A DNA stretch of 64,000 nucleotides. Source: JACDCA01 sp963810305 (lineage in GTDB: Bacteria > Acidobacteriota > Vicinamibacteria > Vicinamibacterales > 2-12-FULL-66-21). The stretch spans positions 62,001 to 126,000 of the forward strand of contig CAWEMY010000013.1 of NCBI GenBank assembly GCA_963810305.1. Direction: 5' to 3'. Numbering within the stretch: the first letter of the stretch is position 1; each line of letters begins with the position of its first letter. Below the pieces are notes generated by a model. It was not told where the DNA came from and made no database searches. It saw only the letters and a list, made by a program, of their open reading frames with translations. Shown here one piece after another: positions 27,468 to 35,710 of the stretch. A program made the position numbers and the translations under genes.

Positions 27468-28055
27468 GTGCTTTCACTCGATCGGCTGCTGTCCGCGTAC
27501 GCCAGCGGATGGTTCCCGATGGCCGTTGGAGACGGCACGATCCGGTGGTTCTCGCCAGATCCACGAGGGGTGATCCCACTCGACACCTTCCAGATCTCGC
27601 GCCGCCTGGCGCGTGTCGTCAGGAGCGGCGCCTTCGAGATCGCGATCGATCGTGGTTTCGATGCGGTGATTCGTGCCTGTGCCGAAGCCGAACGCGACGA
27701 TGACGGGGCGGGGACGTGGATCGACGCGGAGATCCATGCCAGCTATGTCGCGTTGCACCAGGCCGGGTATGCCCACTCGGTGGAGACGTGGCAGGATGGG
27801 CGGCTGGCCGGCGGTCTGTACGGCGTTGCAATCGCCGGCGCGTTCTTCGGCGAGTCGATGTTCCACCACGTGACCGACGCCTCGAAGGTAGCCCTCGCCG
27901 CGTTGGTGGACAGGCTACGCCACCGCGGCTACGTGCTGCTCGATACACAGTGGGTCACGCCCCACCTGGCGCAGTTCGGCGCAATCGAGATCCCCCGCCG
28001 GCGCTACCTGCAACTGCTCGGCGAAGCCCTCGCAAAAGACTGTTCCTTCGCTTGA
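27468..28055 (+). CDS. aat: Leucyl/phenylalanyl-tRNA-protein transferase
   Basis: Moves Leu or Phe from aminoacyl-tRNA to the N-terminus of proteins with basic end residues, marking them for ClpAP (N-degron pathway). The 195-residue protein shows the family motifs: YASGWFPM, then IRWFSPDPRGVIPL, SYVALHQAGYAHSVETW, then GGLYGVAIAGAFFGESMF and LDTQWVTPHLAQFGAIEI. The GTG start at 27468 matches the conserved N-terminus. The TGA stop is followed within 1 bp by an inverted heptamer array shared with apaG. No clpA or clpS is seen in the window. Confidence 0.95.
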   Translation: MLSLDRLLSAYASGWFPMAVGDGTIRWFSPDPRGVIPLDTFQISRRLARVVRSGAFEIAIDRGFDAVIRACAEAERDDDGAGTWIDAEIHASYVALHQAGYAHSVETWQDGRLAGGLYGVAIAGAFFGESMFHHVTDASKVALAALVDRLRHRGYVLLDTQWVTPHLAQFGAIEIPRRRYLQLLGEALAKDCSFA

Positions 28056-28122
28056 TAACTCTAACTCCTAACGCCTAACTCCTAAACTCTTTTAGAAGTT
28101 AGAAGTTAGAACTTAGGAGTTA
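28056..28122. repeat. Inverted heptamer arrays between aat and apaG
   Basis: The left half has TAACTCTAACTCCTAACGCC then TAACTCCTAAAC; the right half has AGAAGTTAGAAGTTAGAACT then TAGGAGTTA, with a CTCTTTT loop. The two halves are near complements, giving a hairpin with about 28 bp arms and a U-run on the + strand. It fills the whole gap between two convergent genes. The apaG stop codon TAA is its last codon. Confidence 0.9.
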
Positions 28123-28509
28123 ATGGACCGTGTAGGGTTCGCTGAGCGTGAATGGCGCGATCTTCGCGTCGAAGCGCTCGCCTCCCGCGGTCACCATCTG
28201 GTAGGTGCCTTCCATCAACCCGAAGGGCGTGGTCAGCGGGCAGCCGGAGGTGTACTCGAACGACTCGCCAGGCTTGAGGATCGGCTGCTTGCCGACGACA
28301 CCAGGGCCGCGGACCTCTTCGACCTTGTTTTCCGCGTCGGTGATGATCCAGTGCCGCGTCAGCAGCTGGACGGTCTCGCTGCCGTCGTTCGTGATCGTGA
28401 TCGTATAGAGGAAGAACCACTGGTTCCGACCCGGATCGGAACGCTCCGGCGCGTACTCCGACAAAACCTGCACGCGCACGCCGCGCGTCACCGCTTCCGA
28501 GGTAAACAT
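28120..28509 (-). CDS. apaG: ApaG domain protein (Co2+/Mg2+ efflux protein)
   Basis: A 129-residue beta-sandwich protein. The family core is plain: TRGVRVQVLSEYAPERSDPG, then FLYTITITNDGSETVQLLTR, HWIITDA, VRGPGVVGKQPILKPGESFE, YTSGCPLTTPFGLMEGTYQM. In enterobacteria ApaG is linked to Co2+ resistance; its molecular role is not settled. The Met of MFTSEAVTR is used as start because earlier residues match no family member. It is divergent from the small zinc-ribbon gene, with starts only 7 bp apart. The stop is formed by the heptamer array. Confidence 0.93.
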   Translation of the reverse strand: MFTSEAVTRGVRVQVLSEYAPERSDPGRNQWFFLYTITITNDGSETVQLLTRHWIITDAENKVEEVRGPGVVGKQPILKPGESFEYTSGCPLTTPFGLMEGTYQMVTAGGERFDAKIAPFTLSEPYTVH

Positions 28510-28515
28510 GGTTCC

Positions 28516-28725
28516 ATGATGGACGATTCGCGCGGACGGGAGCAACCGGGACCTTCCGGACTCTGCCCGAGATGCGTCAACGTCCAGGTGATCACCAGCG
28601 ACCGCGGCTCGGTGTTCTATCTATGTCGCTTGTCATCGATCGACCCGCGATATCCGAAGTATCCGGGTCAGCCTGTCGTGGTGTGCGCCGGATTCCGCGC
28701 CACCGTGACGAAGCCACCGGCGTGA
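28516..28725 (+). CDS. Small conserved protein with CPRC motif
   Basis: A 69-residue protein: a variable start, then LCPRCVNVQVITSDRGSVFY, LCRLSSIDPRYPKYPGQPVV and VCAGF. Four Cys (CPRC, C, C) could hold one zinc ion. The pattern looks like a conserved small family of Acidobacteriota-type genomes; no function is known. It starts 7 bp from the start of apaG on the other strand, so both are probably driven from overlapping promoters. Confidence 0.6.
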   Translation: MMDDSRGREQPGPSGLCPRCVNVQVITSDRGSVFYLCRLSSIDPRYPKYPGQPVVVCAGFRATVTKPPA

Positions 28726-28768
28726 CCGGCAAGCTGTGTGAGATTCGGCCGTGAGCTAGCATTAAGGG

Positions 28769-30824
28769 ATGCACACCATTCAGCCGGCCCGGCTGAAGAC
28801 GGGAACCGCCCCCGAATCGCTGCGCGAAGGCTCAGGGGATGTCACCGCCACGTCGGAAAAGCTGATTCGCGGCAAGGCGCTCATTTTCTGGGATCCGATG
28901 AGCCTGCCGGGGACGAAATTCGCGAGGAAACTGGCCGCGATCGACACGGATCAGATCACTCCCGCGGCCGACTGTGTCTCCGAAAGCCTGGAGACGCTCG
29001 ACGAGCGCTGGAAGGCTGGTTCATTCCGGTATTTGATGCCGGATTTCCGGGCACGTGTCCACCGTGGCGAGAACTTCATTGTCGCCGGCGACCGGTTCGC
29101 CATCGGATCGTCGCGTGAAATGAGCCCCGCTGGACTGAAAGGGGTTGCCGAGGAAGCCGGACTCGAAATGGTCGTAGTCGCCGGCAACAACATGGGCGAC
29201 ATCTTCCGCCGCAACAGTTTCAATCTCGGGCTGCACGTCGTCCAGAGCCCCGAAGCCGTGGCCGACGCGCGGGACGGCGACGAGTTCAGTTTCGATCCGG
29301 TGACTCGCCGTCTTCGCAACGAGTCGCAGCAGAAGGACTACGACCCCGTTCCGCTGTCGCCAAAAGAAGAAGAGATCCGGCGGAGCGGCGGCATCTTTGC
29401 CGTTGGACGCCGCGAATTCAAGAAATCGGTCATGACCCCGCCTGAGATCGACTGGGCCGATCCAGCAAGCGCCCGGCGCATGACGTCGACCCAGCAGGTG
29501 ATTTACGCGCATCGTGTCGACAAACAGCTGAAACCGTCGGATATCACGCCCGGAGCGACGCTGAAGGTTTACGCGGACCTGCTGCCGGCCTCCGACGGGA
29601 CGGCCCCTTTCGCCATTCACACGTTCAACCAGATCACCGGCGGCAACACGATCGACCCACGACAGGCCGCCATCGCCAACGACCACTTTGTCTTTACCGG
29701 AGTAGACGCCGACGACAAGCAAACGGCCATCGGCCGCGAGTTCGCCCGCGTACACGGCATCACGAAGCCGTACTACGCGACACCGGGGGACGGCATCTTT
29801 CACTTTTATTTCCCGGAACAGGGCCTGGTCATGCCGGGGCAGTTCATCCCGGGCGCTGACTCTCACAGCCGCGCCTACGGCGCCTACGGAGCGGTTGGGA
29901 TCGGTGTCGGTTCGACAACCCTCGGATTCGGCTGGTCGACTGGCTACATCTATTTCACGCTGTCGAAACAGCGCCGGGTCGTGTTTCGCGGCCGGCTCCA
30001 ACCCTGGGTCGGTGGCAAGGACATCGTCCTCGAACTGCTGCGCCGCTGGGGGGCGAATCAGTCCCAGGGGATGTCGGTCGAACTCGTCGATGCTGACAAG
30101 CAGCTGCCCATCGCCTATCGCAACACGATCGCGAACATGATGGCCGAAGCCGAGGCGCTCAACGGGATCTTTGCGCCTGACGAGATCACATACGACTGGT
30201 ACAGGAAAAAAGGCATCAGCCAGTTGCCGTATCCGCCGTTCGCTCCAGGGGACGAGGCGGTCTTCGAGATCGATGAATCGCTGGAGCTTGGCGACGTTCG
30301 ACCGATGATCGCGAAGCCGTTCAGCCCCGGCAACGCATATCCAGCGGAGGAAGTCGCCCGCGAGCGCATCACGTTCGACAAGGCGATGATCGGCTCCTGC
30401 ACGAATGGCTCGTACGACGACCTGCTGCAGGCCGCCTTCGTACTGCGGGCGGCGCGCGACCAGGGAGCAAAGAAGGTCGAGCGGGATTTCGCGGTGTTCC
30501 CCGGATCGGGCGGTGTCGGTCGACAGATCGAGACACCTGATCCGCGTCTCGGGGGGGAATCGATCGCGGAGGTCTTTCGCTCGGTCGGAGGGCAAGATCC
30601 GGCAATCGTGGTGTGGCCCGTGTTTCGGCCAGGGCCCCGACGCCCTCAGTGCCGGCCAGCGCGCGATCACCTCGTTCAACCGCAACTGGCAGAACCGCAT
30701 GGGCCTCGGCGGAGAAGGGTACCTTGCGAGCCCCGCGGTCGTCGCGGCCTCCGCACTCGTGGGATACATGGCGCCACCCTCGGAGCTGGGATTGAAGTGG
30801 GATCCTGAGAGTCTACGGATCTAG
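28769..30824 (+). CDS. Aconitase/isopropylmalate-dehydratase family protein with swapped domain order, frameshifted
   Basis: A 684-residue hydro-lyase. Residues 1-200 are the small-subunit (LeuD-like) swivel: IDTDQITPAADCVSESLETL and DRFAIGSSREMSPAG. Residues 230-684 are the large-subunit (LeuC-like) cluster domain: HTFNQITGGNTIDPRQAA, GADSHSRAYGAYGAVGIGVG, SCTNGSYDDLLQAA and WCGPCFGQGPDALSAGQ. In classical aconitases the swivel is at the C-terminus, so the order here is reversed. The frame breaks near 30593: FRSVGG in frame 2 continues as KIRQSWCGPCFGQGP in frame 3. The substrate is probably a citrate- or malate-like acid and is not identified. The canonical acnA is also in this window, so this enzyme likely serves another pathway. 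Confidence 0.85.
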
Positions 30825-30912
30825 CTGAGAACGCGCTTGACGACGCCTTCGGCCTCACGATGCCCACGAAGACCGACGCACGACACATGAAGGCCCTTCG
30901 TCGTGTGTCTTA

Positions 30913-33060
30913 GTGGTCTTGTGTGTTCTCTGTGCTTTAGCCGCGGCCGTCGCAGGGCAGCAGCAAATGCCACTGCGGTCGGGCATGGTCATCACACAAT
31001 CGACCACCGTCCGCCCGGGAACGTATCGGCTCAGTGCGTCATCCGATCTCTCCACGCCGGCCATCACCATTCGTGGCGACAACATCACCGTTGATTTCAG
31101 TGGCGCGGTCCTCGCCGGCGGCCCGGATGGCGCGGACCCGGACACCTACGCCGGTGTCGGGGTGCTCATCGACGGCGGTGCGAAGGTCACGCTGAAGAAC
31201 GCGGTGATCCGCGGCTACAAGGTCGGCATCCTCGCTCGCAACTCGCCTGATCTCCACCTGACGCGAAACGACGTCTCGTATAACTGGAAGCAGCGGCTCT
31301 ACAGCGGCATCGAGAAAGAAAGCCTGGTCGACTGGATGTCCTATCACCAGAACGAGAAGGACGAATGGCTGCGGTTTGGCGCCGGCATTTATCTCCGTTC
31401 CTGCGATCGCGCCGAGATCGACCACACGATCGCGCTGCAAGGCCAGAACGGCCTCATGGCGACCCATTCGTCCGGCCTGAAGATCTGGAACAACACATTT
31501 CAGTTTCTCTCCTCAATCGGCGTTGGACTCTACCGCGTCAGCGACAGCACGATCATGCACAACCAGATCGACTGGTGCGTGCGCGGCTATAGCCACGGTT
31601 TCTACAACCGCGGGCAGGACTCGGCGGGCCTGCTCATGTACGAACAGAGCAGCAACAACGTCGTGGCCTACAACTCGGTGACACACGGTGGGGACGGCCT
31701 GTTCCTGTGGGCCGGCCAGACCACCATGGATACCGGTCAGGGCGGTGCAAACGACAATCTCTTCTACAAGAACGATTTCAGCCACGCGCCTACCAACGGC
31801 ATCGAGGCAACCTTCAGCCGGAATACCTTCCTCAACAATCGGGTGGAGGAGTGCTGGCACGGCGTCTGGGGCGGCTACAGCTACGACTCGTGGTGGGGCG
31901 GGAACACGTTCGCCCGAAACACCGAGGGCATGGCCATTGAGCACGGCCAGGGGAATCGCATTCACGGAAACACTTTCGACGGCGATGAGACGGCCATCCG
32001 GCTGTGGTCCAATCCGACCCAGGACCCGAACTGGGGATATCCGAAGAGCCGTGATACAGCGAGCCGCGACTACAGCATCCAGCAGAATACGTTCACCCGG
32101 AGCAAGGTTGCGCTGAAGGTCGATCGAACGATGAGGGTCCTCGTTCGCGACAACCGGTTCGACGAGATCGGCACTCAGGTTCTGACGGGCGAGGGCGCCG
32201 AGGAAGTTGGCCCCGACGCGCAGATCAAGCTCAAGGATTCGAATCATCAACTCGTGCTGCCGTTGCCGCTGGACGGCGGCAACGACGCGATGATCAAGGC
32301 CGGCGCGCCGCGCGGCCGCCACACGATCATCGTCGACGCGTGGGGTCCCTACGACTGGAAGTCCCCGAAGCTCTGGCCCGCGGGCAAGCCAGACGATGAC
32401 CCGTTGAAGCTCCGGGTGTTGGGGCCGACCGGCACGTGGACGCTCAAATCTGTTCGCGGCGCCACCGCGACACCGTCGTCCGGCCACGTCGGCGTCGAGA
32501 TGGTCGTGACACCCCGCGCCGGACCGGTCACCGATTTCGACGTCGCGCTGGAATACCGCGGTACGACCGTCACTTCGCCACGCGGAGCGGTCACCAAGTC
32601 CGGCGCGCCGTACGTCTTCCGCTACTCCCGGTTCTTCGCCCCCGCCAATTGGGTCATACGGTTCTTCGAATACACCGACGCAGCAGATCCGGTCAGGCAG
32701 CCGAATGCATTCGAAGCATTGCTGCGCGGTACCCCCCTCAAGACGGTGAAGCACGATCGGCTCGACTACATGTCAGGCCGGGCGATCGAGGAAGGTGTCC
32801 CCCGTGATCGGTTTGCCCTTGTCGCTGAGGGGCGCGTGAATCTGCCGCCGGGGGACTACACACTGCAGGTAATTTCGGATGACGGCGCGCGCGTCTGGGT
32901 CGACGACAAACTCGTCCTCGACGCCTGGGAGCCGCACGAATCGAGAGTGGACCGCGTGCCGCTCGCCGGCGGCACGCACGCGCTGAAGGTGCATTATTTC
33001 GACGCTGGAGGCTGGGCGGAAATGCGCCTGGACATCCAGCCACTCAGGATGGTCAAGTGA
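30913..33060 (+). CDS. Secreted right-handed beta-helix (NosD-like) protein with PA14-like domain
   Basis: A 715-residue exported protein. The signal peptide (VVLCVLCALAAAVAG) is encoded in a TGTGT/TCT-rich repeat stretch. Residues 40-430 form a parallel beta-helix (AITIRGDNITVDFSGAVLAG; NGLMATHSSGLKIWNNTFQF; NRIHGNTFDGDETAIRLWSN), as in NosD and carbohydrate-active proteins. The C-terminal 130 residues (GDYTLQVISDDGARVWVDDK, then WEPHESRVDRV, HALKVHYFDAGGWAEMRLDI) look like a PA14-type sugar-binding domain. It probably binds or cuts a glycan. It overlaps terC by GTGA. Confidence 0.8.
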   Translation: MVLCVLCALAAAVAGQQQMPLRSGMVITQSTTVRPGTYRLSASSDLSTPAITIRGDNITVDFSGAVLAGGPDGADPDTYAGVGVLIDGGAKVTLKNAVIRGYKVGILARNSPDLHLTRNDVSYNWKQRLYSGIEKESLVDWMSYHQNEKDEWLRFGAGIYLRSCDRAEIDHTIALQGQNGLMATHSSGLKIWNNTFQFLSSIGVGLYRVSDSTIMHNQIDWCVRGYSHGFYNRGQDSAGLLMYEQSSNNVVAYNSVTHGGDGLFLWAGQTTMDTGQGGANDNLFYKNDFSHAPTNGIEATFSRNTFLNNRVEECWHGVWGGYSYDSWWGGNTFARNTEGMAIEHGQGNRIHGNTFDGDETAIRLWSNPTQDPNWGYPKSRDTASRDYSIQQNTFTRSKVALKVDRTMRVLVRDNRFDEIGTQVLTGEGAEEVGPDAQIKLKDSNHQLVLPLPLDGGNDAMIKAGAPRGRHTIIVDAWGPYDWKSPKLWPAGKPDDDPLKLRVLGPTGTWTLKSVRGATATPSSGHVGVEMVVTPRAGPVTDFDVALEYRGTTVTSPRGAVTKSGAPYVFRYSRFFAPANWVIRFFEYTDAADPVRQPNAFEALLRGTPLKTVKHDRLDYMSGRAIEEGVPRDRFALVAEGRVNLPPGDYTLQVISDDGARVWVDDKLVLDAWEPHESRVDRVPLAGGTHALKVHYFDAGGWAEMRLDIQPLRMVK

Positions 33061-33809
33061 TCGAATCGTTGACAGACCCGCAGATCTGGATCGCGCTCGG
33101 GACGCTGACGTTTCTCGAAATCGTCCTTGGCGTCGACAACGTCATTTTCATCTCGATTCTGTCGGGCAAGCTGCCGGAGGAACAACAGCCGCGTGCCAGG
33201 CGGATCGGGCTGCTCGGTGCCATGGTCACGCGCGTGTTGCTGCTCTTCTCGCTGGCCTGGATGATCCGTCTGACGGCGCCGTGGTTCACGATCGTGGGAA
33301 CCGACATCTCCGGCCGGGACCTGATCCTGATCCTCGGCGGCCTGTTCCTCATGGGCAAGAGCACCTACGAGATCCACGACAAGCTCGAAGGCGAAGAGGG
33401 GCACGCCTCCAAACGCGTCGCGGCGTCTTTTGCCAGTGTCATCGTTCAGATCATGCTGCTCGACATCGTGTTCTCACTCGACTCGGTCATCACCGCCGTT
33501 GGCATGGTGGACGAGCTGTGGGTCATGGTCGCCGCAGTCATCATCGCGGTGGCGATCATGATGATATCGGCGGAGCCGATCAGTGCGTTCGTGAACAAGC
33601 ACCCCACTGTCAAGATGCTGGCGCTCAGCTTCCTCCTGCTCATCGGGTTGTCCCTGCTGCTCGAGGGGTTCGACCACCACATCCCCAAGGGCTACATCTA
33701 CTTCGCGATGGGCTTTTCGGTCTTTGTCGAGATGATCAATCTCCGGGTCCGCAAGTCGCGGCCCGTCGATCTGCACGACCGCTATACGGACAGAAGCGCC
33801 GCCAGGTGA
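33057..33809 (+). CDS. TerC family integral membrane protein
   Basis: A 250-residue membrane protein with seven to eight segments. Family signatures are FLEIVLGVDNVIFISIL near the N-terminus and LLDIVFSLDSVITAVGMVDE in the second half; the Asp residues in GVDN and SLDS are the conserved metal-site residues. TerC-like proteins export Mn2+ or act in tellurite and secretion stress. The GTG start overlaps the upstream stop (GTGA), so translation is coupled to the beta-helix gene, an unusual pairing. The C-terminus is basic and faces the cytoplasm. Confidence 0.9.
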   Translation: MIESLTDPQIWIALGTLTFLEIVLGVDNVIFISILSGKLPEEQQPRARRIGLLGAMVTRVLLLFSLAWMIRLTAPWFTIVGTDISGRDLILILGGLFLMGKSTYEIHDKLEGEEGHASKRVAASFASVIVQIMLLDIVFSLDSVITAVGMVDELWVMVAAVIIAVAIMMISAEPISAFVNKHPTVKMLALSFLLLIGLSLLLEGFDHHIPKGYIYFAMGFSVFVEMINLRVRKSRPVDLHDRYTDRSAAR

Positions 33810-33830
33810 GAGCGGACCGACAGGGTAGGG

Positions 33831-33958
33831 TGCGGGATGCGGGATGCGGGATGCGAAATGCGGTAGAGGCCGGCTTTCTCGGCCTGAGCTCCGTCGAAGG
33901 CAGCCGGCCTGGCGAGGGATGCGGGATGCGGTAGAGGCCGGCTTTACCCGGCCTGAAA
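33831..33958. repeat. Heptamer array (GCGGGAT) with two copies of a GGCCGGC palindromic element
   Basis: GCGGGAT units (33831-33862 and again at about 33916-33930) are interleaved with two palindromes: GTAGAGGCCGGCTTTCTCGG CC followed by TGAGCTCCGTCGAAGGCAGC CGG, and GTAGAGGCCGGCTTTACCCG GCC. The first is nearly identical to the segment inside the TRAP permease gene at 57140-57265. The gap between terC and the YceI gene holds nothing else. Confidence 0.8.
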
Positions 33959-34018
33959 CGGCAGGACGTCGATCGGCGTCCTAACAGTGTTTAGCGTCTT
34001 TCTGGAGGATTTCCACGC

Positions 34019-34714
34019 ATGAAGCGAATTGCATTCGTCCCCCTCGCACTTCTGTTGGCTGTAGCCACAATTGCCGCGCAGGGGACGCCCCCCGCCACAC
34101 AGAATCCGCCGACGGCTCAGGCTCCGGCGACCCAGTCGCAGCGGCCGCCGCAGCCGCCGCTGGCTCCGACCCAGTGGCGGATTGACCCGAGCCATTCGGC
34201 CGCGAATTTCAGCGTCCGGCACAACGTCGTCACGACCGTGCGCGGGCAGCTCGGCGCCATCAGCGGCGTAATCGAGTACGACGGCAAAGACATCAATTCC
34301 GTGAAGGCGGATGTGGCCGTCGACGTGGCGAAGATCAACACGCAGAATGAGCGGCGCGACAACCACCTGAGAAGCCCTGACTTCTTCGACGTGGCGAATC
34401 ACCCGACGATGACATTCAAGTCGAGACGGGTGGAGCCTGGCGCGGCCGGACGCTTCAAGCTGATCGGCGACTTGACGATCCGCGGCAACACGAAGGAAGT
34501 TGCGCTCGACGTCGAGGGCCCATCGCCGGTCATGAAGTCGCAGCGCGGCGTCATTACTGGCGCCACGGCGACGACCAGGATCAGCCGCAAGGAATTCGGG
34601 ATTCTCTGGAACAACATGATCGAAGCGATGCCGGTCGTCGGCGACGAAGTGACGATTACCATCGATCTCGAGCTGAATCGTCCGGCGCTCCCGGGCGCAC
34701 CCTCCGCGCAGTAA
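34019..34714 (+). CDS. YceI family lipid-binding periplasmic protein
   Basis: A 231-residue exported protein with a signal peptide (FVPLALLLAVATIAAQ) and a Pro/Gln/Ala-rich linker (PPATQNPPTAQAPATQSQ). The YceI lipocalin-like barrel follows: WRIDPSHSAANFSVRHNVVT, then VDVAKINTQNERRDNHLRSP, DFFDVANHPTMTFKSRRV and FKLIGDLTIRGNTKEVALDV. YceI proteins bind polyisoprenoid lipids in the periplasm. GGAGG lies about 9 bp before the ATG. The ChaN-like gene follows 8 bp after the stop. Confidence 0.93.
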   Translation: MKRIAFVPLALLLAVATIAAQGTPPATQNPPTAQAPATQSQRPPQPPLAPTQWRIDPSHSAANFSVRHNVVTTVRGQLGAISGVIEYDGKDINSVKADVAVDVAKINTQNERRDNHLRSPDFFDVANHPTMTFKSRRVEPGAAGRFKLIGDLTIRGNTKEVALDVEGPSPVMKSQRGVITGATATTRISRKEFGILWNNMIEAMPVVGDEVTITIDLELNRPALPGAPSAQ

Positions 34715-34722
34715 TTCCCGCG

Positions 34723-35640
34723 GTGACTTTCTTACTGCCGATCCTTCTGGCCGGGGCGCTACAATCAGCGGCCCCGGCACCCCCCGCACCTTCTTCGTCA
34801 TCGATAGCGGCACCCTCTTCCTACGTTCCCGTGCGTGTGTTCGATACGAAGGCTGGCGCGTTCGTCGACTTCGAGGTGATGCTCGCGTCGGTCGCGAAGG
34901 CGGACGTGATTTTTGTCGGCGAGCAGCACAACGATCCCAACACCCACCGCCTCGAGGTCGCGATACTCGAAGGGCTCGATCGCCGCAAAGTCCGGCCGGT
35001 CGTGTCGCTCGAGATGTTCGAGCGGGACGTTCAGGCGGTACTCGACAGCTATCTGTCGGGAGCACTGGTGGAAGAGGAGATGGTCAAGACGGCGCGTCCC
35101 TGGCCCAGATACGCGACCGACTACCGCCCGCTGATCGAGGCAGCAAAGCAACGCGGATGGCTTGTCGTGGCGGCAAACGTGCCGCGCCGCCTTGCGTCGA
35201 CGGTCGCACAATCAGGCCAGGCGGCGATCGCGCAACTGACAGAATCAGACCGCCGCCTTGTTGCCCGCGATCTCGCCTGCCCTCACGACGGCTACTTCGA
35301 GCGATTTGCTGCGACGATGACCGGTCATCCTGGTGCCTCTCAGACGGATGAAGAGAAACAGGCGATGACGGAACGGTTCTACTGGGCGCAGTGCGTCAAG
35401 GACGAGACGATGGCGGAGTCGATTGTCTGGGCGCTCGAAAAGCCAGGGAAGCCTGTCGTTCATTACAACGGCGCGTTCCACAGCGACTTCGGTCTCGGCA
35501 CTGCCGAGCGCGTCCGCCGCCGCACCCCCACCAGCCGAGTGTCAGTCATCTCGATGCTCCCCGTCGCCGATCTCGACACTCTCACGCCCGCCGGCGAAGA
35601 CCTCAAACGCGCCGACTATCTGGTTTACACCACGAAATAA
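34723..35640 (+). CDS. ChaN-like lipoprotein-family protein
   Basis: A 305-residue exported protein of the ChaN/DUF399 heme-binding superfamily. The signal peptide (FLLPILLAGALQSAAPAP) is followed by FDTKAGAFVDFEVMLASVAK, then VIFVGEQHNDPNTHRLEVAI, VVSLEMFERDVQAVLDSYL, the central PWPRYATDYRPLIEAAKQRG and C-terminal HYNGAFHSDFGLGTAERV. The GEQHND and NGAFHSDFG motifs are the family's key residues. ChaN of Campylobacter binds heme; a role in iron or heme handling is likely. The TAA stop is the first unit of the downstream array. Confidence 0.87.
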   Translation: MTFLLPILLAGALQSAAPAPPAPSSSSIAAPSSYVPVRVFDTKAGAFVDFEVMLASVAKADVIFVGEQHNDPNTHRLEVAILEGLDRRKVRPVVSLEMFERDVQAVLDSYLSGALVEEEMVKTARPWPRYATDYRPLIEAAKQRGWLVVAANVPRRLASTVAQSGQAAIAQLTESDRRLVARDLACPHDGYFERFAATMTGHPGASQTDEEKQAMTERFYWAQCVKDETMAESIVWALEKPGKPVVHYNGAFHSDFGLGTAERVRRRTPTSRVSVISMLPVADLDTLTPAGEDLKRADYLVYTTK

Positions 35641-35710
35641 CTTCTAACCTCTAATTCTAACTTCTAACCTCTAATTCGTTTAGTAGTTAGGGGTTAGCAG
35701 TTAGGAGTTA
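35638..35710. repeat. Inverted heptamer arrays between convergent genes
   Basis: The left half has TAACTTCTAACCTCTAATTC, then TAACTTCTAACCTCTAATTC; the right half has GTAGTTAGGGGTTAGCAGTT, then AGGAGTTA, and the loop is GTTTA. This is a long hairpin filling the gap between the ChaN-like gene and the M28 peptidase gene. The stop codons of both genes (TAA on each strand) are formed by array units. Confidence 0.9.

Noticed and set aside
33841..33934. C-terminal extension of an open frame with AGFLGLSSVEGSRP
   Set aside because: It is an accidental reading of the family C repeat in a frame that shadows terC; terC itself ends at 33809.
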